Source of the DNA: Gammaproteobacteria bacterium
GTDB lineage: Bacteria > Pseudomonadota > Gammaproteobacteria > SZUA-152
Length of the DNA stretch: 43,724 nucleotides
NCBI GenBank assembly: GCA_024276955.1
Contig: JAJRWE010000163.1
Location: 1 to 43,724, forward strand
Direction of reading: 5' to 3'
Shown here: positions 16,501 to 25,692 of the stretch, piece by piece
Numbering within the stretch: position 1 is the first letter of the stretch
Layout of the letters: each line of letters opens with the position of its first letter
Program-made: the position numbers and the translations under genes
The notes under the pieces: model-generated
What the model was told of the DNA's origin: nothing
What the model saw: only the letters and a program-made list of their open reading frames with translations
Databases searched by the model: none

Positions 16501-16835
16501 ACGAGCGATCCCCATGCTTGCCTGTAGTTTTTTGAATTTGGAATTTGGAATAAGTAATAAAGAGTCAGTAATAAAAGACAGCGCCGTGCGGTAATACTCC
16601 GCCCGGCAGCGTTTGCCGGCGTAGATTACCATACCCCGTCAGGGTTTTGGGAGCCGCCGGGCTAAGGACGCCCAGCGGGACGGCTCTCCGGGTTGGCGGG
16701 GTCCGTGCCGGTATCCACCTCCTCGATATCCGACAGGCCATCGGCAGCGGAATCCTGCCCCTCATCAACGGCCACTGAATTTGCACACAAATAGCGCTAC
16801 CGCTGCTGCGAATGAACAGCGGGGAAAGTGACTTC
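16501..16835. other. Gap between fabA and relA
   Basis: This 335-base region likely holds the fabA promoter, including an AT-rich direct repeat (AATTTGG AATTTGG near 16535-16550). It also contains a short remnant reading frame (16662-16790) and a GC-rich hairpin (GCTGGGC/GCCCGGC near 16655-16680) that could end relA transcription. No RNA gene is seen. Confidence 0.5.
16662..16790 (-). pseudogene. Possible remnant of a thrombospondin type-3 calcium-binding repeat
   Basis: A 42-codon frame opening at a TTG and ending at TAG contains DGLSDIEEVDTGTDPANPES, which closely fits the thrombospondin type-3 repeat pattern (D-G-L-S-D-x-E-E ... G-T-D-P-x-N-P-D/E-S). Such repeats occur in large secreted calcium-binding proteins. 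No start codon with a ribosome site and no signal peptide are visible, and a TAG lies three codons upstream of the TTG. A fossil C-terminus is more likely than a gene. Confidence 0.35.
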
Positions 16836-19007
16836 TCACGAGGATTTCCTCCGCACTTCAATCACGTTCGGCAGCTGTTCGACCTTTGCGAGTATACCGC
16901 TGAGCTGGGTGACATCGTGCACATCCAGCGACAGGGTCATGTCAGCAATGTGGGTACGCCGATCTGTGAGCGTGTTCACGCCCATCACGTTGAGCCGTTC
17001 ATTACTGAGGATCTCGGTAATGTCGCGTAGCAGACCCTGGCGGTCGTAGGCATGCACCAGAATCTCCACCGGATAGGTGTTCCGGATATTCTGCGACCAA
17101 TCCACCTCCAGCAGACGTTCCTGCTCCGCCTGCTGCAGGCGCAGCAGATTGGGGCAGTCACGGCGATGAATGGTCACCCCGCGGCCGCGGGTGATATAAC
17201 CGACAATGGCATCAAAGGGAACCGGCTTGCAACAACGCGCCATGTGGGTCATCAGGTCCCCCACCCCCATCACATGCACGTCACCGCCACCGACCACTTT
17301 CGACTTGCGTGCTACCGGCGGCGGGATCTCCGTAGCCGGCGGCAGCACCTGCTCATTGACCGCACCGGCGATCTGCGCGCTGGTGATATCACCACAACCC
17401 AGGGCAGCGAGGAAGTCATCCAGGTTTCCATACTTGAAGCGCTTCGCCAGTTGCTCCAGATTCAGATCCGTCACCGACAGGCGGTGCAGCTCCCGATCCA
17501 GCAGCGAGCGCCCGTCGCTCACGTTGCGATCGAAATCCTGCAGCCGGAACCAGCTGCGCACCTTGGCGCGTGCACGCGAGCTTTTCAGATAACCCAGGTG
17601 TGGGTTTAGCCAGTCGCGGCTGGGCGAGGCCTGCTGGGAGGTCAGCACCTCCACCTGCTCGCCATTCTGCAGCTCGTAGCTTATCGGCACGATGCGGCCG
17701 TTGACCTTGGCGCCGCGGAAACGATGACCGACATCGGTGTGGATGTGATAGGCAAAGTCCAGTGGCGTCGCCCCGCGCGGCAGATCCACCACCTTGCCGT
17801 TCGGGGTCAGCACATAGACGCGATCCTGAAACACCTCGGACTTGAAGCGGTCGATGAAATCGCCGGCGTCGCGCTCCTCATCCTTCCATTCGAGGATCTG
17901 CCGCAGCCAGGCGATCTTTTCACCATATTGCGCATCCTGCTGCCCACCCTCCTTGTAGCCCCAGTGGGCGGCGACGCCGTATTCGGAATGCTGGTGCATC
18001 TCGAAGGTGCGGATCTGGATCTCCAGCGTCTTACCCTCAGGGCCCACTACGGCGGTGTGCAGGGACTGGTACATGTTCTCCTTGGGCGAGGCGATGTAGT
18101 CGTCGAATTCACTGCCGATGGGCTGCCAGCGACTATGCACGAGGCCCAGCACGGCGTAGCAATCGGCCACCGTATCGACCAGCACGCGGGCGGCGCGGAC
18201 ATCAAACAATTCCTTGAAATCCACAGACTTGCCAGACATTTTTCGCCAGATACTATAGATATGCTTGGGGCGCCCGGCGACCTCGCCGTTGATGCCGGCG
18301 TGGGCCAGCTCGGTACGGAGCTGCTCCAGCACCAGGTTGATGTAGCGCTCACGGTCGACACGCCGTTCGTCCAGCAGCTTCGCCACCCGCCTGTAGGTCT
18401 CCGGCTGCAAAAAACGGAAGCTGAGATCCTCCAGCTCCCATTTCAACTGCCAGATACCCAGGCGATTGGCCAGCGGGGCGAAGATGTCCATGGTCTCCTG
18501 CGCCACGCGGCGACGTTCCTCTTCAGGCCGATGCTTGAGTTCGCGCATGATCCGCACCCGCTCGGCCAGCTTCACGAACACCACCCGCACATCCTCGGCC
18601 ATGCCCAGCAGCAGCTTGCGCAAACCTTCGAGGTGGTGTGCATTGCCGTTTTGCGTCTGCTGATGAAAGTCATCGACGATGCGCATCTTGCGCACACCCT
18701 CGACCAGCTCAGCCACCGCCTCGCTGAAGACCGCACGTACGTCATCCGCGGACAGATCCCCCTCGTCCAGACTGCAGATAAAACCCGCCACCAGGGTATC
18801 GATATCCATCTGCAGGCTGGTGAGGATATCCACCACCGTGCGCGCGCAGCTCACCACATCCTCGCCAGCCCCTTGCTGACGCGCCAGGCCCAGCGCCCGT
18901 CCCAGGAGTGAAACGTCTATGTGCGGATTTCTTGCCGCCAGCTGATCCAGCCAACATTGATCGTAGGTGCAGCAATCACCCTCGGCGGGAGTCTGTGTCG
19001 TGACCAT
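16836..19007 (-). CDS. relA: GTP pyrophosphokinase RelA
   Basis: Ribosome-associated (p)ppGpp synthetase of the stringent response, 723 aa. The N-terminal hydrolase-like domain lacks the HD catalytic pair (VAGFICSLDEGDLS in its place), as in true RelA. The synthetase domain (about 240-355) contains RPKHIYSIWRKM, DVRAARVLV and EFDDYIASPKENMYQSLH. It is followed by TGS (VLTPNGKVVDLPRGATPLDFAY), a cysteine motif with MARCCKPVPFD, and the C-terminal ACT domain (RNTYPVEILVHAYDRQGLLRDI). The ATG lies 13 bases after the Nudix gene stop with GGAG in between, so the two form an operon. Confidence 0.97.
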   Translation of the reverse strand: MVTTQTPAEGDCCTYDQCWLDQLAARNPHIDVSLLGRALGLARQQGAGEDVVSCARTVVDILTSLQMDIDTLVAGFICSLDEGDLSADDVRAVFSEAVAELVEGVRKMRIVDDFHQQTQNGNAHHLEGLRKLLLGMAEDVRVVFVKLAERVRIMRELKHRPEEERRRVAQETMDIFAPLANRLGIWQLKWELEDLSFRFLQPETYRRVAKLLDERRVDRERYINLVLEQLRTELAHAGINGEVAGRPKHIYSIWRKMSGKSVDFKELFDVRAARVLVDTVADCYAVLGLVHSRWQPIGSEFDDYIASPKENMYQSLHTAVVGPEGKTLEIQIRTFEMHQHSEYGVAAHWGYKEGGQQDAQYGEKIAWLRQILEWKDEERDAGDFIDRFKSEVFQDRVYVLTPNGKVVDLPRGATPLDFAYHIHTDVGHRFRGAKVNGRIVPISYELQNGEQVEVLTSQQASPSRDWLNPHLGYLKSSRARAKVRSWFRLQDFDRNVSDGRSLLDRELHRLSVTDLNLEQLAKRFKYGNLDDFLAALGCGDITSAQIAGAVNEQVLPPATEIPPPVARKSKVVGGGDVHVMGVGDLMTHMARCCKPVPFDAIVGYITRGRGVTIHRRDCPNLLRLQQAEQERLLEVDWSQNIRNTYPVEILVHAYDRQGLLRDITEILSNERLNVMGVNTLTDRRTHIADMTLSLDVHDVTQLSGILAKVEQLPNVIEVRRKSS

Positions 19008-19020
19008 CCAGCCTTACTCC

Positions 19021-19542
19021 TCACTCTTCAGCGCACAAACGCGCGTGTAGCAGCGCAATCACCGTCTTGGCATCAACGATCTCACCCGTGCAGACCTTCG
19101 CCAGTGCATCCGTCAGGGACAACCAGTGGATTTCGATATATTCACCGGTCTCATGGGCAGTGGGTACCGGGGACAGGTCGCGGGCAAGAAACAGGTAAAT
19201 GCGTTCGTCACAGATACCGGGTGACGGCAGCAAGGTGGCGAGCGACTGCCAGTGTCCGGCCTGTAAACCGGCCTCTTAACCCAGTTCCCGCTGTGCACAA
19301 AGCTGCGGCGCCTCATCCACCTCCAGCCGGCCGGCGGGGATCTCCCACAGCCAGTCATCGACCGCGTAACGGTACTGACGAATCAGGCATACGCGACCCT
19401 CCTCATCCAGCGCCAGCGCCCCGGAACCACCGGGATGACGGACAATTTCCAGCACTTCCTGCTGGCCGTCGGGAAAGGTCACACACTCTTCATTCAGTGT
19501 AAGGGCACGGCCCTGATAGATCAGCTTACAGTCTGTGCCCAT
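19021..19542 (-). pseudogene. nudF: ADP-ribose pyrophosphatase-like Nudix hydrolase, stop inside the Nudix box
   Basis: The frame begins at ATG 19542 and shows a NudF/YffH-like layout: VLEIVRHPGGSGALALDEEG, QYRYAVDDWLWEIPAG, then the Nudix box. The box reads G-x5-E-x7-REL-G-stop-EAGL: a TAA (19276-19278) occupies the position of the first of the two catalytic glutamates. The same frame continues intact after the stop (EAGLQAGHWQSLATLLPSPG, then ERIYLFLARDL) to 19021. A single G-to-T change of GAA to TAA explains it. As written, the product is an 88-aa inactive fragment. NudF normally hydrolyses ADP-ribose. It precedes relA on the same strand. Confidence 0.85.
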
Positions 19543-19556
19543 GCAGGAGATTCGGC

Positions 19557-20219
19557 CTACCAGGCCGAAGGCAGACGCTCATGGATGGTAATGACCTTGT
19601 TCTTGGTACTGATATAACCGCCGAGAGTGAGATCCCTCAGGATACGGCTGACCATCTCGCGCGAGGCTCCCACCATGCTGGCGATATCGCGCTGGGTCAG
19701 GCGCTGGGTCACTACCAGCTTACCGTCTCGCTCTTCGGCCAGATCCAGCAGGGTATGGGCGACGCGTCCGTAAACATCCATCAATGCCAGGCTGCGCACA
19801 TTCTCGGTCAGTTCACGCAAACGACGCGCCAGTCCCTGAATCACGGTCAAGGCAATCTTGGGATTGCATTCCAGGCACTCATCGAAGGCGGACTTAGACA
19901 CCACCGCCAGCCGGGTTTTCTCCAGGGTCATCACCGACGCCGAGCGTGGCGCATTATCCAGCATCGCCAACTCACCGAAGTATTCCCCCTCGCCCTGGAT
20001 ATTGAGCGTCACCTCTTTGCCTTCCTCATCATTGAGGAGCACCTTCACCTTGCCCGACAGCACGATATACAGCGAATCTGAGCGGTCCCCCTCGCAGATG
20101 ATCAGCGTATTCTTTGCATAGTGGCGTGTCACCGCCAGATCTGAAATTGCCTGTAAATCCTCATCAGGCAACCCCTCAAACAACGAAATTTTCTTTAAAT
20201 TCATTGCACCAATTCCCAT
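19557..20219 (-). CDS. Crp/Fnr-family transcription regulator
   Basis: A 220-aa regulator. The N-terminal cyclic-nucleotide-type beta-roll (about 10-125) contains GEYFGELAMLDNAPRSASV, the phosphate-binding cassette signature. The C-terminal domain has the helix-turn-helix LTQRDIASMVGASREMVSRIL. The N-terminus lacks a cysteine cluster, so it is not an Fe-S FNR; cAMP, c-di-GMP or another ligand is possible. I chose ATG 20219, since AAGGAA lies ahead; ATG 20204 is an alternative. It is divergent from the 37-aa/213-aa gene pair at 20367. Confidence 0.9.
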   Translation of the reverse strand: MGIGAMNLKKISLFEGLPDEDLQAISDLAVTRHYAKNTLIICEGDRSDSLYIVLSGKVKVLLNDEEGKEVTLNIQGEGEYFGELAMLDNAPRSASVMTLEKTRLAVVSKSAFDECLECNPKIALTVIQGLARRLRELTENVRSLALMDVYGRVAHTLLDLAEERDGKLVVTQRLTQRDIASMVGASREMVSRILRDLTLGGYISTKNKVITIHERLPSAW

Positions 20220-20366
20220 GTCGACATTCCTTTTCGACGCCCAATAAAACAGCAGTGTTGATAAACGTGAAAATATCACAAAAAAAAGCGTGAATATTAC
20301 CTGGTGACACCATCCCACAGCGCCTATGCTCTTAATTGTCTAGGGACGGCAGAGGGAGAGACACGG

Positions 20367-20480
20367 ATGTCTACCCATACTAAAGCAGACTACCCCTCAA
20401 GATTTCGCGGAATCCTTGCACAGTTAGCCATGAACAGCAATATGCCAAAACAGACACGCCTCAGGCAGGAAACCGCATGA
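20367..20480 (+). CDS. 37-aa ORF translationally coupled to the next gene
   Basis: ATG 20367 follows GGGAGAG by six to seven bases. The 37-codon frame (STHTKADYPSRFRGILAQLA, then MNSNMPKQTRLRQETA) ends in TGA that overlaps the next ATG as ATGA. The product is basic and polar, with no signal or membrane segment. It has no recognised family. The good ribosome site and four-base overlap argue for a real leader or small protein. It lies divergently next to the Crp-family gene. Confidence 0.5.
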   Translation: MSTHTKADYPSRFRGILAQLAMNSNMPKQTRLRQETA

Positions 20481-21118
20481 TGCCCGTCGAACAGAAAAAG
20501 GAGCCTCCTGCGGCATGGCGGGAGTTCTCTGCGGGCATGGAGTTTCTCCGTCGCTACGGAATCCACAACACCGCCAACTCCGGCGCCATCAGCCGGGACA
20601 ATCTGCGTCTGCTGCATCGTGCCCTGCTGCAGGATAGCGAATACCGACAACTAATCACAGCTGCGCGCAGGAAAACACCACAACTCACCGGTCCTGACTG
20701 GTCGACACTCACGGCATCCCATCAACTTCACGCCCACCTCGTCAGCATCCCGGCAAAAAGCAGCATTCGTCTCACCACCCGCCCCGGTTATCTGGGCATG
20801 TTCCTGATCCTCTCCGGATCAGCCGAAACTTCCAGGCAAACAGAAACACCCCCCCGCCCCCGACACAGCTGGTGGCCACGCGGCTGGCTTTCAAGTCGCC
20901 AGACGCATGCGAAAACACAGCATCTCAAGGCCAATGACATTGTCTGCGTGACCCACAGCACGTCAAGTGCAGGTCATCTGGTTACGGACAAAAAGGCGTG
21001 TGTCATCCTCGCCGTTTCCAATTCCCCGCAAGCCCGGCAGCCACATCCAGCTGCCTGCGCCAACGGATTGCTATCTCAGCAGATCCCTCTTCACACCGCC
21101 AGTCACACCGCCAGTTGA
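20477..21118 (+). CDS. Unrecognised 213-aa protein, possible cupin-like fold
   Basis: I do not recognise the family. The N-terminal third is helical (WREFSAGMEFLRRYGI, LRLLHRALLQDSEYRQLI). The middle (about 88-118, LHAHLVSIPAKSSIRLTTRP then YLGMFLILSGSAE) looks like the strand-turn pattern of a cupin barrel, followed by a Pro/Arg/Trp-rich insertion and another short strand (LKANDIVCVT). The C-terminus is low complexity (His, Thr, Ala). AGGA precedes ATG 20477. The gene overlaps the 37-aa ORF and precedes the RND genes by 99 bases. Confidence 0.6.
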   Translation: MMPVEQKKEPPAAWREFSAGMEFLRRYGIHNTANSGAISRDNLRLLHRALLQDSEYRQLITAARRKTPQLTGPDWSTLTASHQLHAHLVSIPAKSSIRLTTRPGYLGMFLILSGSAETSRQTETPPRPRHSWWPRGWLSSRQTHAKTQHLKANDIVCVTHSTSSAGHLVTDKKACVILAVSNSPQARQPHPAACANGLLSQQIPLHTASHTAS

Positions 21119-21217
21119 TCTACCCTCCACACAGCCAAAAAACAGACTGCCCCCAAACAACACCTCAGGACCACTTTTTTGCTATGCTCCCCGCAGACCG
21201 TTCTGGGAGTTATCTGC

Positions 21218-22519
21218 ATGCAAAATGGACGATCCGTCCTGAAGAAAACCGTGCCCCTGCTATTGATTCTGGGCCTCGCTACCGGCGGCGCTATTTTACT
21301 GGTCGCCACAAAACCCCAGGCGCCAGCACCGGAAAGTGAAGAAAAGGTCTGGGTGGTCGCCACACAAAGCGCCACCCCCGCACGACACGTCCCCGTCATC
21401 ACCCTGTATGGCCGCATCGAATCGGCCCGCTCGAGCCGGCTGACCTCTTCCCTGAGCACGGAGGTCATCGACATCCTCAGCGAGGAAGGTGAACGAGTGA
21501 GCAAGGGCCAGCCCCTGGTGCGCCTGGACGAACGGGATGCGCAGCTGCGCCTGAAACAGCGCAGTGCAGAGCTGGCGGAAATCCGCGCCTTGATCACCAG
21601 TGAAAAAAGTCGTTTCGACAGTGATCAGCACATATTGAAGAGTGAACGCAGGCTGCAGGCCCTCGCCCAACAGGAAGTAGAGCGTGCACAGCGCCTCAAG
21701 GCAGGCAAGCTCGCCGCCCAGGCGCGCATCGACGAAGCCCAACAGGTGAAATTGCGCCAGGACATTGCCGTGGCACAACGCCAGCTCGCCGTGCAGGATC
21801 ACGAGGCGCGGCTGGCCCGTCTGCAAGCGCAACTGAAAAAGGCTGAGTCGCTGCAGGCGTTTGCCGAACTCGATGTTGAACGCAGCCTGCTGCGCGCGCC
21901 CTTTGACGCCCGTATCACCCAGGTGCCCGCCTCGCCCGGGAATCGCACACGACCCGGCGACGTGCTAGTGGAGCTCTACGCACTGGACGCACTGCAAGTC
22001 CGCGCACAGATTCCCAACGCCAAGCTGGCCGCCGTCGAAACGGCGCTGAATAGTGGCCACCCGCTCACCGCACGAGCCCACACGGGCACTCAGCAAAGAT
22101 TGGCATTGCAACTCACCCACCTCGCCGGCGACATAAAACCTGGACGCGGCGGACGCGATGGCCTGTTCGAGCTAAAGGCCCCGGCCACGGATCCGGCCAT
22201 CGGCGACATCGTATCGCTGCAACTCCAGCTGCCGGCGGTGAACGACAGCCTCGCCCTGCCCCGCGAGGCCCTGTATGGCAATGACCGCATCTACACCATC
22301 CACGATGGCCGGCTGAAGGGCCACCGGGTCGATCGCCTCGGCGAAACCCTTGACAACAGCACCACGCCCCCCCTCGAAAATACACAGACCACCACAACGG
22401 CAAACCGGCTGCTGGTGCGCAGCACGAGCATCGTACCGGGCGACCTCATTGTTACCACCCAGCTACCCAACGCCATCGAAGGCCTGAAGGTGCGCGTCCG
22501 AGGCGTATCGGCACCATGA
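21218..22519 (+). CDS. RND efflux periplasmic adaptor (HlyD/AcrA family)
   Basis: A 433-aa membrane fusion protein that connects an inner-membrane RND pump to an outer-membrane TolC-type channel. The N-terminal anchor is residues 7-28 (LKKTVPLLLILGLATGGAILLVA). The lipoyl half-motifs are VIDILSEEGERVSKGQPLVRLD and LRAPFDARITQVPASPGNRTRPGD. A long alpha-hairpin lies between them (about 95-225), then the beta-barrel. I chose ATG 21218 with GGGAG ahead, rather than the longer frame from 21179. The pump gene follows by 22 bases. No TolC homologue is adjacent, so a channel from elsewhere must be used. Confidence 0.93.
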   Translation: MQNGRSVLKKTVPLLLILGLATGGAILLVATKPQAPAPESEEKVWVVATQSATPARHVPVITLYGRIESARSSRLTSSLSTEVIDILSEEGERVSKGQPLVRLDERDAQLRLKQRSAELAEIRALITSEKSRFDSDQHILKSERRLQALAQQEVERAQRLKAGKLAAQARIDEAQQVKLRQDIAVAQRQLAVQDHEARLARLQAQLKKAESLQAFAELDVERSLLRAPFDARITQVPASPGNRTRPGDVLVELYALDALQVRAQIPNAKLAAVETALNSGHPLTARAHTGTQQRLALQLTHLAGDIKPGRGGRDGLFELKAPATDPAIGDIVSLQLQLPAVNDSLALPREALYGNDRIYTIHDGRLKGHRVDRLGETLDNSTTPPLENTQTTTTANRLLVRSTSIVPGDLIVTTQLPNAIEGLKVRVRGVSAP

Positions 22520-22541
22520 GCACGATTCGTGAGTTGCATCG

Positions 22542-25500
22542 ATGAGCCATAGCCCGCGCGGACTGATCCAACTGTTTGCACGCCACCGCGTCGCTGCAAA
22601 CCTGCTCATGGCGCTGATGGTTCTCGCTGGCAGCTGGGCTCTGGCCAAACTCAACACCCAGTTCTTCCCCAACTTCGACCTGGATATCATCTCCGTACGC
22701 ATCGCCTGGAGCGGTGCCAGCGCCGAGGATGTAGAGCGTGGCATTACAACGCCGCTGGAACAGGCGCTACGCACCCTCGATAACTTACACAGCATTACCT
22801 CCACCTCGGCCATGGGTGTCGCCGCACTCAGCCTGGAATACGATGACGGTACCGACATGAGCGCGGCGGTGGAACAGGTCAATGGTGTCATCGCCCTGGC
22901 CCGCAACCTGCCGGAGGATGTGGAAAAACCCGAGGTCAGTCGCATCATCCGCTACGAACCCGTGGCCCGCCTGCTGCTCAGCGGTACCCACGACCGGCAA
23001 GAACTGCGCCCTCTGGCCGAGCAGATGCGTGATGAGCTGCTGACGCGCGGTATTTCAAAGATCGAGATCAATGGACTGCCAAAGGAGGAAATCGCCATTC
23101 AGGTGCCTCCCGAGCGCCTGTTGGAACTGGACATGACGCTGGAGCAAATCAGCAGCCAGATCCAGAAACGGAGCCGCGACCTGCCCGCCGGCTCGGTCGG
23201 CCGCGATGACATCGCCCGCCAGCTACGCGCCCTCGAACAACGCCGTGACATCACTGGCCTGGAACAACTGCCGCTGATCAGCGACGCCGATGGACGTCTC
23301 ATTACACTGCAAGACATCGCCACCCTCCAGCGCCGCCCCATCGAAGGCCAGACCACCCTGAGTGTCGATGGCGAACCGGCCGTGGAATTACGGCTGTTCC
23401 GCGCCGAATCCGCCGCCTCGCTCGGCTCCGCGCGCATCCTGGAGAACTGGTTGGCGGAGACCCGCCCCACCCTACCACCCAATATTCAGTTGCGTGTCTA
23501 CGACGAAATGTGGCAGTTGATCAGTGAACGCATCAACCTGTTGCTCATCAACGGCGGTGGCGGTCTGCTGCTGGTGGTCGGCATCCTGCTGCTGTTTCTC
23601 AACCGCCGTGTCGCCCTCTGGGTCAGCGTGGGTATCCCGGTGTCGTTCATGGCCGCATTGGCTGTGCTGTATCTGGCCGGCGGCAGCATCAATATGATCA
23701 GTCTGTTCGGTCTCATCATGGCACTGGGTATCATCGTCGATGACGCCATCGTGGTGGGTGAGGACGCCCTCACCCACTTCGAAAAGGGCGAACCACCCAC
23801 CCAGGCCGTGGAGGGCGCCGCCTATCGCATGCTGGCGCCGGTGATGTCTTCCTCGCTCACCACCGTGGCCGCCTTTATTCCCCTGATGCTGGTCGGTGGC
23901 GTCATCGGCAATATGATGTTCGAGATCCCACTGGTGGTGATCTGCGTCATCATCGCCTCACTGGTCGAGTGCTTCCTGATCCTGCCGGGCCACCTGCGTG
24001 TCTCTTTCGAGCGGCAGGATAAACAGGGACGGCAGCTTCCCGGCAACTTCCGCCGCCGCTTCGATGCCGCCTTCGACCGCTTCCGCAACGGTCATTTTCG
24101 TCGCCTGGTCAGCTGGGCCGTGGCACACCGGGGCATCACCCTCACTGGCGCCGTGGGTGCCCTGATCCTGGCCTTCGGTCTGATCGCTGGCGGCCGCCTC
24201 GGCTTCACCTTCTTCCCCAACGTAGAAGGACGCCTGGTCTTCGCCACCGTCACCTTTTCCGCCGGTAGCCCGGCAGAACGGGTCGAAGACTTCCTCAGCC
24301 ACCTGCAAGACACCCTGCACGAAACCGAACAGGCCCTGGGCGGCAACCTGGTGGCCATCGCCGTAGCCAGCGAGGGCAGTGCACAGAGCGCCGGTGGCGG
24401 CCCACCCCGCTCCGGGCCGCAGAATGGTTCATTATTGGTGGAAATGGTGTCGCCCGAAAACCGCGACATCAGCAACCGGGAATTCATCACGGAGTGGGAA
24501 AAACGTCTGATCATCCCCGCCGGAGTGGAGACATTTACCCTGGCTGAGCGCCGTTCCGGCCACCCCGGACGTGATATCGACATTAACCTCACCGGCCCCG
24601 ACGCCATGGATCTGAAGCTGGCCGCGCTGGATATCATCGACGCCCTGAAAACCTTCCCCGGCGTGCTGGCGCTGGAGGACGACCTGCCGTGGGGGCAGGA
24701 ACAGCTGATCTACCGCCTGACACCCACCGGCGAGGCACTGGGGCTGGACGTGGAAAGCGTTGGGCGACAATTGCGCACCGCCTTCGATGGTGCCCTGGTG
24801 CAGATCTATATGGACGGACAGGATGAGGTGGAAGTCCGCATCAGCCTGCCCGATGCGGTGCGCAACAGTCTCTCCGGGCTGGAAAATCTGCAGCTCATCC
24901 TGCCTGAGGGTGGCAGTGTACCGCTGGGCAACGTGGTCGAATTCAGCCACCGACGCGGCTTCGATATCCTGCGCCATACTGAAGGCAGACTGGCCGTATC
25001 GGTACGTGCCGATGTGGATAACAGCAAGAACAATAGCAACCTGATCCGCGAAAACCTGCGTCAGAACGTGCTGCCCGAGATCGAGTCCCGTTACAACGTG
25101 CAGGTGGGTTTCCAGGGTCGTGCGCAGGATCAGGACGCCACCCTGAGCGACCTCCAGCGTGGCGTGCTGTACGCCTTCATCCTCATGTACATTATCCTCG
25201 CCTGGATATTCGCCTCCTACAGCAAGCCACTGGTGGTGATGGCCATCATCCCCTTCGGGCTGGTGGGCGCCATCGTCGGACATTGGGTGATGGATCTGGA
25301 ACTGACGGTGCTGTCACTATTCGGCTTTTTCGGCCTGTCCGGCATCGTCATCAACGATTCGATTATTCTGGTGACCTTCTACCAGCAATTGCTGGCCAAG
25401 GGCATGGCGGTCAACGAGGCCATTGTCGAGGCCGCCTGTCAGCGCCTGCGCGCGGTGCTACTGACCTCACTCACCACCATCGCCGGATTGACCCCGCTGC

Positions 25501-25670
25501 TGTTCGAAACCTCTCTGCAGGCGCAGTTCCTGATCCCCATGGCGGCCACCATCAGCTTTGGCCTGGGCTTCGCAACGGTGCTGGTGTTGATCATTATTCC
25601 CGCCCTGCTGTCGACGCTGGCATCCATTTCCGGCCGCTACCACGCCCTGCGCACCCAGCCGGTGCACTGA
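22542..25670 (+). CDS. RND-family efflux pump (AcrB/MdtC-like)
   Basis: A 1042-aa proton-driven inner-membrane transporter with the RND pattern: TM1 at about 15-33, a large periplasmic loop, TM2-TM6 at about 330-470, a second loop, and TM8-TM12 at about 865-1030. Typical motifs are FFPNFDLDIISVRIAWSGAS at the first loop and GLIMALGIIVDDAIVVGED in TM4, with the proton-relay aspartates, plus GFFGLSGIVINDSIILV in TM10. The substrate cannot be told from sequence. It is cotranscribed with the adaptor and ends before a nested REP region. Confidence 0.95.
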   Translation: MSHSPRGLIQLFARHRVAANLLMALMVLAGSWALAKLNTQFFPNFDLDIISVRIAWSGASAEDVERGITTPLEQALRTLDNLHSITSTSAMGVAALSLEYDDGTDMSAAVEQVNGVIALARNLPEDVEKPEVSRIIRYEPVARLLLSGTHDRQELRPLAEQMRDELLTRGISKIEINGLPKEEIAIQVPPERLLELDMTLEQISSQIQKRSRDLPAGSVGRDDIARQLRALEQRRDITGLEQLPLISDADGRLITLQDIATLQRRPIEGQTTLSVDGEPAVELRLFRAESAASLGSARILENWLAETRPTLPPNIQLRVYDEMWQLISERINLLLINGGGGLLLVVGILLLFLNRRVALWVSVGIPVSFMAALAVLYLAGGSINMISLFGLIMALGIIVDDAIVVGEDALTHFEKGEPPTQAVEGAAYRMLAPVMSSSLTTVAAFIPLMLVGGVIGNMMFEIPLVVICVIIASLVECFLILPGHLRVSFERQDKQGRQLPGNFRRRFDAAFDRFRNGHFRRLVSWAVAHRGITLTGAVGALILAFGLIAGGRLGFTFFPNVEGRLVFATVTFSAGSPAERVEDFLSHLQDTLHETEQALGGNLVAIAVASEGSAQSAGGGPPRSGPQNGSLLVEMVSPENRDISNREFITEWEKRLIIPAGVETFTLAERRSGHPGRDIDINLTGPDAMDLKLAALDIIDALKTFPGVLALEDDLPWGQEQLIYRLTPTGEALGLDVESVGRQLRTAFDGALVQIYMDGQDEVEVRISLPDAVRNSLSGLENLQLILPEGGSVPLGNVVEFSHRRGFDILRHTEGRLAVSVRADVDNSKNNSNLIRENLRQNVLPEIESRYNVQVGFQGRAQDQDATLSDLQRGVLYAFILMYIILAWIFASYSKPLVVMAIIPFGLVGAIVGHWVMDLELTVLSLFGFFGLSGIVINDSIILVTFYQQLLAKGMAVNEAIVEAACQRLRAVLLTSLTTIAGLTPLLFETSLQAQFLIPMAATISFGLGFATVLVLIIIPALLSTLASISGRYHALRTQPVH

Positions 25671-25692
25671 TTCTGGAGACTATTGATTTTTC

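Noticed and set aside
16565-16861. 98-codon minus-strand frame between relA and fabA
   Set aside because: Overlaps the relA end and the fabA leader, with no conserved motif. The more protein-like frame in this gap is the short thrombospondin-type remnant.
3147-19278. Idea that TAA is read as an amino acid, because two genes contain in-frame TAA
   Set aside because: ybaB, the cytochrome c gene and the bactofilin gene end normally in TAA, so the standard code applies; mutation or sequencing error is simpler.
20266-20280. CGTGA-AAATA-TCACA as a Crp-type operator before the Crp-family gene
   Set aside because: The half-sites are separated by five bases, not the six of the Crp consensus, and no second site supports it.
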